Program-made: the position numbers and the translations under genes
The notes under the pieces: model-generated
What the model was told of the DNA's origin: nothing
The model's input: the letters and a program-made list of their open reading frames with translations, nothing else
Databases searched by the model: none
Assembly (NCBI RefSeq): GCF_008086045.1
Contig: NZ_VSEY01000001.1
Span: 372,001-436,000 of the forward strand
From: Nonomuraea sp. PA05
GTDB lineage: Bacteria; Actinomycetota; Actinomycetes; Streptosporangiales; Streptosporangiaceae
Reading direction: 5' to 3'
Length of the DNA: 64,000 nucleotides
Part shown: positions 53,439 to 61,503 of the stretch, one piece after another
Layout: each line of letters starts with the position of its first letter
Position numbering within the stretch: the stretch's first letter is position 1

Positions 53439-53495
53439 CTAGCAGAACGGACGCAAGTTAGTCGGAAGGACGACACGGACGCTGCGGAATGAGAT

Positions 53496-53532
53496 GACCT
53501 CGGGAAGGGTGTGCAGTCTCCCGAGGTCCTTT
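53496..53532 (+). terminator. Hairpin between IS and DUF1963-like gene
   Basis: GACCTCGGGA and TCCCGAGGTC form a perfect 10-bp stem with a 13-nt loop, followed by CTTTAC. It lies 67 nt beyond the end of the minus-strand gene at 53599 and could terminate transcripts from either side. The surrounding 53443-53598 has no gene. Confidence 0.55.
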
Positions 53533-53598
53533 ACTTGATTAAGTTTCACTACCGGGCTGCAGCCGCTGCTGTGCGATGTCGGAAATCGCTGGTTTTTG

Positions 53599-54531
53599 CT
53601 ATTGGATGGTGAAGCGGTAGCCGTGATCAGGAGAGTGGGGGCAGACGAAGAGGTAAAGAGCCCCGTAGCGTCCGAGCTCAAGTGTCGTGGGTTCGTGAGC
53701 TTCCTCGTAGCTGACAGTTCCCGGCTCCAGATGACGTTCCTCTAGAGGCTGCCAGCGAAGTCGGCTCTCGCTGTCCCATTCCTTGCTGGCGAATGCCATG
53801 AGAAACTTTGTCTCTGCACCGCAGACATGGCAAGGCAGCTCGTATTTGTCGGTGAGATGCCAGGACTCCCACCCGCCGATTTTGCAGCCCGGTGCGACTG
53901 AAAGGAGGGATTGATACATGACGCCAGCTTCGTTATCCCACCTCTTCAAGGCCGCCTGGAGTTGCTGTGGGAGTGTCGCTGAGTGAGGGTATTCGGTGAC
54001 CCGCTCTAGGTTTAGTAAGCAAGGACGCGGCAGATAATACTCAAGACTGAGTTCGCTGGCGGGAGCGTCTGGTGGGCTGTCCGGAGTCTCATGGTGTCGC
54101 ATCGGGGGATCATCGAGGTAGCCCGTGAGGTCTGATATGCGGCGCCAGATCAGCTGGAGAAACGGCACATGGTTATCTTCCAGGAGATGTTCATTGGGGC
54201 ACCACAGTACTTGCAACAGATCAGTGCCGTTGGGGAAAGTGATCTCGGGTATGTTGCGCGCGTAGAGTTGCGCGACTCCCACCATCGGCACCGGGCTTTC
54301 AGGAATGCGATGCTTCCAATCGTCATCAGGTAGTGCGATCGTCCGGTCGCACGTTGGCCATGGCTCATCAGCGGGCCAGATCAGTGGCCCTCCGATGTGG
54401 CTATCGTGAATGTTCGGTTCGCCAGGACGTGGGTGAAGACGAACGGCTGTTCTTGCGTATGCCTTCATGGTGGGGAACAGCTCAGCGATGTTATAGGGAG
54501 GGCTGGAAGAGGTGCGTGTCATAGAACGCAA
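53599..54531 (-). CDS. DUF1963-like (YwqG-type) protein
   Basis: 310 residues from ATG 54531; ATG 54522 and ATG 54468 are alternatives. The run GGPLIWPADEPWPTCD, PMVGVAQLYARNIPEITFPNGTDLLQVLWCPNEH and IGGWESWHL...CHVCGAETKFLMAFASKEWDSE is the pattern of the DUF1963/YwqG family. The base composition is lower in GC than its flanks, like the RHS tip. Lying behind the IS that follows the RHS toxin, it may be a displaced immunity-type gene; this is inference, and its orientation is opposite to the toxin. Confidence 0.75.
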   Translation of the reverse strand: MRSMTRTSSSPPYNIAELFPTMKAYARTAVRLHPRPGEPNIHDSHIGGPLIWPADEPWPTCDRTIALPDDDWKHRIPESPVPMVGVAQLYARNIPEITFPNGTDLLQVLWCPNEHLLEDNHVPFLQLIWRRISDLTGYLDDPPMRHHETPDSPPDAPASELSLEYYLPRPCLLNLERVTEYPHSATLPQQLQAALKRWDNEAGVMYQSLLSVAPGCKIGGWESWHLTDKYELPCHVCGAETKFLMAFASKEWDSESRLRWQPLEERHLEPGTVSYEEAHEPTTLELGRYGALYLFVCPHSPDHGYRFTIQ

Positions 54532-54596
54532 GACTAGCTGACCAGTGGTGCTCTTGGGATGCCAAGTACGTGACTCTCAGTGACCCCTTTTCATCC

Positions 54597-55370
54597 TCAG
54601 GACGCCTGAGCAACGCGGTGGTTCTGCAGGACGGCGATGGCCTTGCAGAGGTGGCCAGCCTTGGACGGGCTGCAGCGTAGCTTGCGGAGGATCTTCCAGC
54701 TCTTCAGCTGCGCGTTCGCGCGTTCGCCGGGGCCGCGAAGGCGGGCGTGGGCGCGGTTGGCCTGCTTCTGGGATTCGGGTTTCTTCTTGCCCTTGTACGG
54801 GGTGCGGACGGGGCCTCCGGCACCTTGATACGCCTTGTCGGCCAGGGTGATGATGCCCGCACGTTCGAGCGCGCGCAGGATGCCCCAGATGCGGGCAGCG
54901 CTCAGGTCGTGCGCCTTGCCCGGCAGCGCCCCCGAGGTCCACAGGATCGTCCCGTCCGGTGATGCGAGTACCTGCACGTTCATCCCGTGCACGCGGTGTT
55001 TGCCGGAGAAGTAGGGCCGGTCGGCGGCGATGCGGTCGATGTGGATCAGGGTGCCGTCCAGCACCAGGTAGTGCAGCCCGTCCCGTTTGGCCTTGCGCAG
55101 CGCCTGGCCGAGCTTGGGCGAGCGGGCCGACAGCAGCATCACCGTCTCCTCCACATACCGCCACGCGGTCGCCGTCGATACCCCGAACCCAGCCCCGAGC
55201 TCGGTGAATGTCTCGCCCTTGCGCAGGTGGACCAGCACCAGCAATGCCTGCCGGCCGGGGTTCAGCCGCCGCCAGAGCGACCCGATCGCCTTCCGATGGC
55301 GTCGGATCATCCCGGCGACGTACTTCAGCGTCTGAGGCGACAAATCGACGGCAGCACGGTAGAACAGCAC
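54597..55370 (-). CDS. IS5 family transposase
   Basis: 257 residues from ATG 55370. An N-terminal HTH region (LRKGETFTELGAGFGVSTATAWRYVEETVMLLS) is followed by a DDE_Tnp_4-type catalytic domain: LVLDGTLIHIDR (first Asp), ITLADKAYQGAG (second Asp) and GPGERANAQLKSWKILRKLR (Glu). The frame is intact. Clear terminal inverted repeats were not identified. A hairpin (GAAGCTCCTGGT/ACCAGGAGCTTC, about 55375-55430) lies just upstream of the gene. The right side has been rearranged by the adjoining group II intron. Confidence 0.82.
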   Translation of the reverse strand: MLFYRAAVDLSPQTLKYVAGMIRRHRKAIGSLWRRLNPGRQALLVLVHLRKGETFTELGAGFGVSTATAWRYVEETVMLLSARSPKLGQALRKAKRDGLHYLVLDGTLIHIDRIAADRPYFSGKHRVHGMNVQVLASPDGTILWTSGALPGKAHDLSAARIWGILRALERAGIITLADKAYQGAGGPVRTPYKGKKKPESQKQANRAHARLRGPGERANAQLKSWKILRKLRCSPSKAGHLCKAIAVLQNHRVAQAS

Positions 55371-55633
55371 CTGAAGCTCCTGGTTGCGACGGTGTGGATT
55401 GTGGTGATCAATCCGTCTACCAGGAGCTTCTTCATGTCACCGGCCGAACACCGGCATCGCGATCATGCCGTGACCAGGGCAGCCGCCACGGAGCCTGTAG
55501 GGTCGGGAGCTGGCGCGGTGGCGTCTCCTGGCGGTAGGGCTCGGAGCCTGTCTTCCGCCGGTTTCCCGGTCGGCTGTGCTCTCCCCGATGACCATGGCCA
55601 GGTTCGTGGCTCCGTTTCCAGCTCCCGCCCGTC

Positions 55634-55666
55634 GAACCGTGCATGCGGTTCTCCCGCACACGGCTC
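55634..55666 (-). ncRNA. Group II intron domain V
   Basis: On the minus strand GAGCCGTGTGCGG-GAGA-ACCGCATGCACGGTTC folds into the 34-nt-class domain V hairpin, with its two-nucleotide bulge and apical tetraloop. It carries the catalytic AGC-type triad region at its base. Confidence 0.82.
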
Positions 55667-57044
55667 ACCGACGTCGTTCACCGCCGGCATTCGGTCTTTC
55701 CCGCCAGGGCTTACCAGCCCTGGGTGCGACGACGATTCCATACAAGCTGATCAGTCCCAGATCGGCCGGTTGGGAGCGGGTCAGCACCCACCAACCGAAC
55801 GCCATGCTGCGGCGGTGACGCCGTCGTATGAAGTGCGCCAGCCGCATCTGGGCGTATCGTCTGATCTTGCTGAGGCGCTGGGCTGAGTGTCCGTAACGGA
55901 AATACCCGGCCCAGCCGCGCAGGAAGTCGTTCAGGTCCTGCACGATCGCCTCCGGCCACAACAGCATCCGACGCCGGGCGGTGATCTCCCGGATCCGGTC
56001 CCGGGCGCGCTGCATGGCCTTGTCCGCGGGCCAGCGGGCGAGGAACACAAAAGGTCGTTTCCCGTTGAGGCCTCTGGATCTGACGAGCCGATGATGAAAG
56101 CCCAGAAAGTCCAGGCCTTCCCCGCCGACCTCCAGATGGACGATGCGCGTCTTGGCCGCCTTGGGCTCCAACCCCAGCTCGGCCAGCAGCTGGGTCAAGC
56201 GGGCCAGCGCCCGCATGGCCTGACTGCGTGACCAGCACATCGCGATCAGATCGTCGGCATACCGGACCAGCGTCCCGTCTGCTTGGTCCCATGCCCGGTC
56301 CAGCCGGTGCAGATAGACGTTGCAGAGGACGGGGCTGACCACCCCGCCCTGCGGGCTGCCGGTGACCTCACGTCGCACCTGCCCCTCCTGCATCACCCCG
56401 GCGCGCAGGATCTGTCGCAGGAGCTTCAGCAGGGACTGGTCGCAGATGCGTTCCTCGATCGCTCGCATCAACTCCTGATGCGGAATCGCCGAGAAACAAT
56501 CGGCGATATCCGTCTCGACCACCCACCGGCGCCCTTTCGCCTGCTCATCCACAAGCACTTGCAGGGCGTCGTGCGCCGACCGCCTCGGGCGGAACCCGAA
56601 CGAGCAGCCGAGCATGTCCGCCTCAAAGACCGGTTCGAACACGATCTTTACGGCGGCCTGCACGACCCGATCCCGAACCGCCGGGATCGACAACGGCCGA
56701 TACTCGTCCCTGACTCCCGGCTTGGGAATCAGCACCCGGCGAGCGGGCAATGGACGGTATCGCCCCTCCCGGAGTTCAGCAGCCAGTTCATCGAGCAGCC
56801 GGGCGACCCCGTACTCCTCGACCTGGCTCAGGGTGGTCTTGTCGATGCCGGGTGCGCCGTTGTTCGCTCGCACCATGACCCACGCGCGCGCCAGGACGTC
56901 TCTGCGATAGACCTTGTCCATCAGCGCGTGGAACCTGCGTCCGGGATCGGCCTTGGCCGCCCGGTAGAGCGCATGCTGCAAGGCACGGACCGGATCACGC
57001 GGACGCGATCCCGAAGCGGTGGGACTAGCCGGAACGGCACTCAC
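55665..57044 (-). CDS. ltrA: Group II intron reverse transcriptase/maturase
   Basis: 459 residues from ATG 57044. Reverse transcriptase blocks are in order: NNGAPGIDKTTLSQ, PARRVLIPKPG, RPLSIPAVRDRVVQAAVKIVFEP, CSFGFRPRRSAHDAL, DIADCFSAIPH, GSPQGGVVSPVLCNVYLHRLD and the catalytic LVRYADDLIAMC (about residue 260). GWAGYFRYGHSAQRL belongs to the maturase (X) domain. No HNH endonuclease domain follows, as in class C-like introns. The stop codon overlaps domain V by 2 nt. The gene is intact, so the intron may still be active. Confidence 0.92.
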   Translation of the reverse strand: MSAVPASPTASGSRPRDPVRALQHALYRAAKADPGRRFHALMDKVYRRDVLARAWVMVRANNGAPGIDKTTLSQVEEYGVARLLDELAAELREGRYRPLPARRVLIPKPGVRDEYRPLSIPAVRDRVVQAAVKIVFEPVFEADMLGCSFGFRPRRSAHDALQVLVDEQAKGRRWVVETDIADCFSAIPHQELMRAIEERICDQSLLKLLRQILRAGVMQEGQVRREVTGSPQGGVVSPVLCNVYLHRLDRAWDQADGTLVRYADDLIAMCWSRSQAMRALARLTQLLAELGLEPKAAKTRIVHLEVGGEGLDFLGFHHRLVRSRGLNGKRPFVFLARWPADKAMQRARDRIREITARRRMLLWPEAIVQDLNDFLRGWAGYFRYGHSAQRLSKIRRYAQMRLAHFIRRRHRRSMAFGWWVLTRSQPADLGLISLYGIVVAPRAGKPWRERPNAGGERRR

Positions 57045-57699
57045 CGGGCCTCCTCCATACAGACACTGCGCATCGACGAAGTAGTGGCCCTTCCCTCACC
57101 GCCGGTTGTGTTGTCCGGTCGGCTCAAGCAGTACTACGGCCACCTCCGACGCCCACCCGGCTCACCACCCACTTCCCGAGATCATCGGTTATAGGGCGCG
57201 TTACTCCAATGACATGATTCCGCAGGTCACCGGGCCGGGGAGGGCCTCCCCAGTTCCCGCCGTCACTATCGATGCGTTCCGCGCCCCATACGCCGGGGAG
57301 TCCTTGACGGCTGCACATCCAGGATCTTCACCGCGTCCATGGCCTTCGCCCCGATTTCGAGAGGCTCGGCACTCCCTCGTCCCGCCCGAAGGGCGGGCTG
57401 AGTAACGACGCCGCAGGCTTCGCTTCATGCTACGGACCGCACCATCGCTCCCCCATCAGGGCCTTTGACGCTGGGCTTCGACCCCGCCCGTTTCCAGACG
57501 AAACCGCCAGCCTGCTACCGGGCCTCCTGGCAGCTACCCGGACCGGACTTTCACCGGCAAGCGACGACGAGCTTACGAACAACAAGATCCACCGCTACGT
57601 CACGGCTTCACCTCCTGCTCTGCTGGGCGCACGAAAAAGGTTCAGTCCGTCTATTCACCAGCATTGCGCTGCTAGTGACGGCCAGGTCGCCGATAGGAC

Positions 57700-58120
57700 G
57701 CGGCCATCTCATGTGCCCATGCCTGGACTCCGCTGTTGTCGGACTCGAAACCCATGGACAGCGCGGCCTGCCGAGTCGCTTCGGCGGCGCGCTCGTCGCC
57801 GTTGTCGGCCTCCACACAACCCACCAGCAGCGCGAGCCACCCGGCGAGGCTCAGCTGCGGTGCTGCGCGAGGGTGAGCCGATGGTCAAGCAGCGTGGTCA
57901 GTCGCGCGAACCACCGGCGGCCCTCAACGAGAAGCTGTCCGGCGGCCACGTGCGGGTAGTCGCAGCAGAGCTGATCCACGGTGATGTGGAGGCCGTCGAT
58001 CGTGGCGTCATCAACAGTCGAGGCCCGCAACCGGGTGACGATCTTCAGCGTGTCGAGCTCGGCCGCCGACGCGTCCCGTCCGTGGTCACGTGCGCTGAGG
58101 GGGAACATCGCGGAGGTCAC
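57700..58120 (-). pseudogene. Truncated copy of the XRE-TPR regulator gene
   Basis: This segment is nearly identical to 62117-62540, inside the intact gene at 61504-62751 (shared VDQLCCDYPH.AAGQLLVEGRRW and SARDHGRDASAAELDTL). Compared with the intact copy it has scattered substitutions and a 4-nt deletion near 57860 that breaks the frame. Both the HTH and most of the TPR part are gone. It lies beside the group II intron 5' end, so intron insertion and deletion probably truncated it. Confidence 0.85.
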
Positions 58121-58209
58121 CGTCCCGAGCGTGGCCCGGGATCATCGGTGCACGGGTGGACTTTGAAACGATCTGAACCGCACTCTCTGGTGGGTCCGTC
58201 CTGTAGTGG

Positions 58210-59004
58210 TTACTTGTGACGAGCGAAATCATGCAGCGGTGACTTCCGAGCGGGCCAAGTAGGCGGCAGCCCGTCGTACGTGACCATCACGCGAGTCGGG
58301 TCGATGACCATGCGCAGCCACTCCATCCGGCGGCCCTGCTGGTCTCGGGTGAGCCGATCCAGGGTGAGGACGGGGAAGCCGGTCATGAGCGTGAGCTCGG
58401 CCGCTTCTTCGGCGGCGGCTGGCCGGGCGGACAGGTGCTCGTCCGCGCTCGCAGGGGTGATGCCGGCGGCGCGCATGGCGTCGTAGACGCCGCTGATGGT
58501 CTTGCCCTGGCTGGCGAGCGGTGTGCCCTCGACGAGATGGGCGGGATAGTAGGCGGTGTGTACCTGGCAGGTGCTGCCGTCGAGGGTGGCGTGCCGGGAA
58601 TGGCGGAGTACCGTGTCACCTTCGGTGAGGCCGAGTGCGTTGGCGACGTCGGCGTCGGCGGGTTCGTGGGCGACTTCGACGGTCACCATGGAGCCGGTCG
58701 CGCCGGCCTGCTGGCACGCGTTTTTCCACGCGCCGAGCTGTCCTTCGGGTTCGATGATGGCTGGGTAGCGCAGAAGGGGAACGCGGACGGGCCGCCAGTC
58801 GAGGACGAAGGTGCCTTGGCCACGTACTCCGGTGACGAGGCGTTCGCCTTGGAGCTGGTTGAGGGCGGCGGTCATGGTGGCGCGGGCCACGCCGTACTCG
58901 TCGCAGAGTTCGGTCTGGGTGGGCAGCGCCGTGCCAGGTGGCCATTCGCCTTGCTTGACGCGCCGTCGTAGGTCGGCGGCGATCTGTCCGTACTGGGTGG
59001 GCAC
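58210..59004 (-). CDS. GntR family regulator with UTRA domain
   Basis: 264 residues from ATG 59004. The winged helix occupies residues 1-70 (YGQIAADLRRRVKQGEWPPGTALPTQTELCDEYGVARATMTAALNQLQGERLV). The UTRA domain occupies about 95-255 (ALGLTEGDTVLRHSRHATLDGSTCQVHTAYYP, GFPVLTLDRLTRDQQGRRMEWLRMVIDPTRV). It is the last gene of the co-directional regulatory cluster. A short inverted repeat upstream (59045-59058) may be its operator. Confidence 0.87.
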   Translation of the reverse strand: MPTQYGQIAADLRRRVKQGEWPPGTALPTQTELCDEYGVARATMTAALNQLQGERLVTGVRGQGTFVLDWRPVRVPLLRYPAIIEPEGQLGAWKNACQQAGATGSMVTVEVAHEPADADVANALGLTEGDTVLRHSRHATLDGSTCQVHTAYYPAHLVEGTPLASQGKTISGVYDAMRAAGITPASADEHLSARPAAAEEAAELTLMTGFPVLTLDRLTRDQQGRRMEWLRMVIDPTRVMVTYDGLPPTWPARKSPLHDFARHK

Positions 59005-59044
59005 GGTGGTGGTCTCTCCCGCGCATGGGCGTCTCGTAGCCTCA

Positions 59045-59058
59045 CAAGTCTAGTCTTG
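59045..59058. promoter_or_regulatory. Possible GntR/UTRA operator
   Basis: CAAGTCTAGTCTTG is an imperfect palindrome centred on TCTAG, 41 nt upstream of the GntR start. UTRA-type GntR proteins of the HutC group bind sites with a GTCTAGAC-like core, so it is a reasonable autoregulation site. Confidence 0.4.
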
Positions 59059-59107
59059 CGATTGCCCCTTTGACGCGGGGGAGAGGCTCGCCACGTGGCG
59101 CCCAGCC

Positions 59108-59815
59108 TCAACCATCGTGTGTGTCGATGACGATTACCGTGATGTTGTCAGGGCCGCCCTGGTCGAGGGCCTGTTCGATGAGCCGATCGGCGGCTGCGGC
59201 TGGATCCGCGATATCCAGCAGGGTGCTGCGGATGTGTTCCGGCGGCACGACTCCGCTGAGGCCGTCGGAACACAGCAGAAACCGATCACCAGGGCGCAGC
59301 TCGCGCGAGGTCAGGTCGGGGGATCGTCCATCGGCGCGGCCATCGAGAAATCGAGCGATCTTCTCGGGCAGATGCGGAACATCGGCCGCGTCTGCGACGA
59401 GGTTCCCGTACGTGTGATCTTCGCTGATCTGGATCAGCTCGCCATCTCGCAGCAGGTAGGCCCGCGAGTCCCCGATGTTGGCGACGACGACCGTGGTCCC
59501 CGACCAGAGCAGGGCAACTAGCGTGGTGCCCATGGTCGCCAGTTTCGGTTCGGCCTCGATCCGGTGACGCAAGGTCTGGTTGGCGGAGTGGATCGCTTGC
59601 CCGAGCAGTGTGGACAGCTCCGCAGGAGGGTGTGAACGATCGTAGGGCTTGAGCATGTCGATCACGGTGCTGCTGGCTACGTCCCCGGCAGCATGCCCGC
59701 CCAGGCCGTCAGCAACGGCGAACAGGTTCTGGCCGGCGTAGACGGCGTCCTCGTTGCGACGGCGCACGAGCCCGACGTGGGTTCGCGCGGACGCTTCAAC
59801 GGTGCGAGGGCTCAT
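59108..59815 (-). CDS. PP2C-type Ser/Thr protein phosphatase
   Basis: 235 residues from ATG 59815. All PP2C metal and catalytic motifs are present: RRRNEDA (18-24), FAVADGLGGHAAGD (33-45), MGTTLVALL (95-103), NIGDSRAYLLRDG (113-125), LLCSDGLSGVV (180-190) and GPDNITVIVI (221-230). It is cytosolic and lacks a membrane segment or sensor domain. The gene starts 6 nt after the PP2C-GntR fusion gene and is surely cotranscribed with it. It should remove phosphate from Ser/Thr in partner proteins; no kinase gene is seen in the window. Confidence 0.92.
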   Translation of the reverse strand: MSPRTVEASARTHVGLVRRRNEDAVYAGQNLFAVADGLGGHAAGDVASSTVIDMLKPYDRSHPPAELSTLLGQAIHSANQTLRHRIEAEPKLATMGTTLVALLWSGTTVVVANIGDSRAYLLRDGELIQISEDHTYGNLVADAADVPHLPEKIARFLDGRADGRSPDLTSRELRPGDRFLLCSDGLSGVVPPEHIRSTLLDIADPAAAADRLIEQALDQGGPDNITVIVIDTHDG

Positions 59816-59821
59816 GGGCGT

Positions 59822-61465
59822 TCACCTGTCGGTCTCGACTTCGTCGGGCGGGCCTTGCATATCGGGCCAGGGGGATTGTGTGGACGCGTCGCGGTGCAGG
59901 ACGTGCACCGTTTCTACCCGGTCGCTCGCGACGATGTACTCGGTCACCTCGATAGGTTGTCCGTCACCTCCGGAGGTACCGACGCGGACGATCTCCAGGA
60001 CAGGCAGGCTCACAGGGATCTCCAGCAGACTGGCCTCGTCAGGGGTTGGTGTGCGCGCCCGGTGAAACTCGGTCCAACTAATGGGCCAGTGGCCAGCCCT
60101 CTCCAGCAGGTACAACCAGTGACCTGGGCCGGGGTCTTCGGAGGCGACCTCAGGGACGTCGGTCACGCCCCGCGGGTGTATCCACGAAGTGTTGATCTGG
60201 AAGGGCGGCTCGGATTCGGGGCCGGTGACGCGGAAGCGCCGCATCACGGGCGTGCCGGGTTCGACGCCAAGCAGCTTCGCGATTCTCGGGTCGGTCAGGG
60301 GTTCATATCCGGCCAAGGGCGTGGAGTGGTGCTTCCACTTCTCCTGGCTGGAGGCCGAGGGGAAGGAGTAGCCGGCGCTGTCGGTGGCCTTGTTGCGCTT
60401 CACAAGATTGCCACGTGGTCTACGCAGTCGCATCATGCCGTGGCGGACAAGGGTGCCCCCATCTTGCACGGACCAGAGGTAGCCCTCCCGTTCCAGGACG
60501 TCGATCGCGCGCGCGACGGTGTCACGGCCGGCGCGGTACTCCGCAGCGAGATCGTCCAGGGGAAGCGGAGTTCCGGGCGTCCACTCGCCTGCATCAACCC
60601 TTGCCCGGAGGGCATCGGTAATTTCCAGATAGCGTGGCTTGGGAGCCTCGACCAATTCGACGAAGGCCACTGTGGCGTCGTCGGACTTCTTGAAGCGGGG
60701 CCAGCGTTGTCCTGCTGGGTCGGTCTCCTCCACGCGCCGTACGTGCTGGATCAGACTGCGGGGCCCGTGCTCTTGCAGGTGATCGAGGCAGGCCGTCCAG
60801 TCCATTTCCTCGAACGTGTCCACTGCGCGGGATGCCCCGTCGGTGAAGATCGCAACTCGTCGAACCTGATCCATGGGTACTTCGCCGGCGATCGCGTTGA
60901 ACGCGGCCTCGCGCTCGGCCGCAGCGACCCAATAGCCGCCGGGCACGTTGCGTGCTTTCAGTTGCTCGACGGACATTCGCGCCACTGCCGCTTGGTGTTC
61001 GGGGGTGCCGATGGCTTCCTGACGTGTGGCGGCCAGGGCTTCCGGAGCGGCGTGCTCAACCCGCGTGTCGGAGACGATTTGCATCTCCGTGGTCATGTCG
61101 AGCACGATGACGGTGTCCGCCAGTACGAGGTAGTCGAACATACCGTCAGCACGCTTGCGCAACATCGCCACCGCCGCAGCGGGAACGCCAGGCCCGCTCA
61201 AATCACAATCATCTCGATGCAGCTCCGCCACCTGGTCGATCGCCAGCGCCAGGGCAGTGGGCATGTCAATGTCCTCGCTCAGCAGCATGAGCAGGCGCCC
61301 ACCGAGATTTCGGGTGAACCACGCGACACTGTGGCGACAGCCTTGAGCGGCAACGCGCGGTGCCGTGACTCCATCGAGCACGATCACGGCGTCGGGGCTT
61401 GCTGCTACCCAGTCCTCGTTAGCTCGTTCGGTCGTGCCGCCAAGCGTTTCGAACGCGATGTTCAC
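59822..61465 (-). CDS. PP2C-like phosphatase fused to a GntR-UTRA regulator
   Basis: 547 residues from ATG 61465 with no internal stop. Residues 1 to about 275 are a PP2C-like domain: RANEDW (14-19), VLDGVTAP (29-36), VLADTVIVLD (114-123), IFTDGASR (206-213) and KSDDATVAFVEL (260-271). These supply the acidic metal-site positions, although the DGxGG glycines are changed. Residues about 277-345 are a GntR winged helix (YLEITDALRARVDAGEWTPGTPLPLDDLAAEYRAGRDTVARAIDVLEREGYL), and about 380-540 a UTRA effector domain (LGVEPGTPVMRRFRVTG, LPVLEIVRVGTSGGDGQPIEVTEYIV). This looks like a single-chain phosphatase-repressor. Sequence quality across the joint (about 270-280) is coherent, so it is not an obvious frameshift artefact. 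Confidence 0.85.
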   Translation of the reverse strand: MNIAFETLGGTTERANEDWVAASPDAVIVLDGVTAPRVAAQGCRHSVAWFTRNLGGRLLMLLSEDIDMPTALALAIDQVAELHRDDCDLSGPGVPAAAVAMLRKRADGMFDYLVLADTVIVLDMTTEMQIVSDTRVEHAAPEALAATRQEAIGTPEHQAAVARMSVEQLKARNVPGGYWVAAAEREAAFNAIAGEVPMDQVRRVAIFTDGASRAVDTFEEMDWTACLDHLQEHGPRSLIQHVRRVEETDPAGQRWPRFKKSDDATVAFVELVEAPKPRYLEITDALRARVDAGEWTPGTPLPLDDLAAEYRAGRDTVARAIDVLEREGYLWSVQDGGTLVRHGMMRLRRPRGNLVKRNKATDSAGYSFPSASSQEKWKHHSTPLAGYEPLTDPRIAKLLGVEPGTPVMRRFRVTGPESEPPFQINTSWIHPRGVTDVPEVASEDPGPGHWLYLLERAGHWPISWTEFHRARTPTPDEASLLEIPVSLPVLEIVRVGTSGGDGQPIEVTEYIVASDRVETVHVLHRDASTQSPWPDMQGPPDEVETDR

Positions 61466-61503
61466 GTTTCATCCCTCGTACCGAGCACCAGCTCTGGAGG
61501 CAA

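Larger units (their letters stand above)
55497..57632 (-). mobile_element. Group II intron with maturase, about 2.1 kb
   Basis: The 5' end is GTGCGCCCAGCAGAGCAGGA at 57632 downward, matching the GUGYG rule and the usual domain I start. It is followed by a GGTGAAAGTCCGGTCCGGG element and, near 57400, a CCCGCCC-TTC-GGGCGGG hairpin. The reverse transcriptase lies at 55665-57044 and domain V at 55634-55666. The 3' end is placed at about 55497 (..CGACCCTAC), where CAGCTCCC can pair with GGGAGCTG just after domain V (domain VI). The 3' boundary is less certain than the 5' one. The 5' exon abuts the regulator pseudogene at 57700-58120. Confidence 0.8.

Noticed and set aside
55665..57044. Reverse transcriptase as part of a retron or diversity-generating retroelement
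   Set aside because: Maturase domain, GTGCG 5' end and domain V define a group II intron; no template/variable repeat pair was seen near the tail genes.
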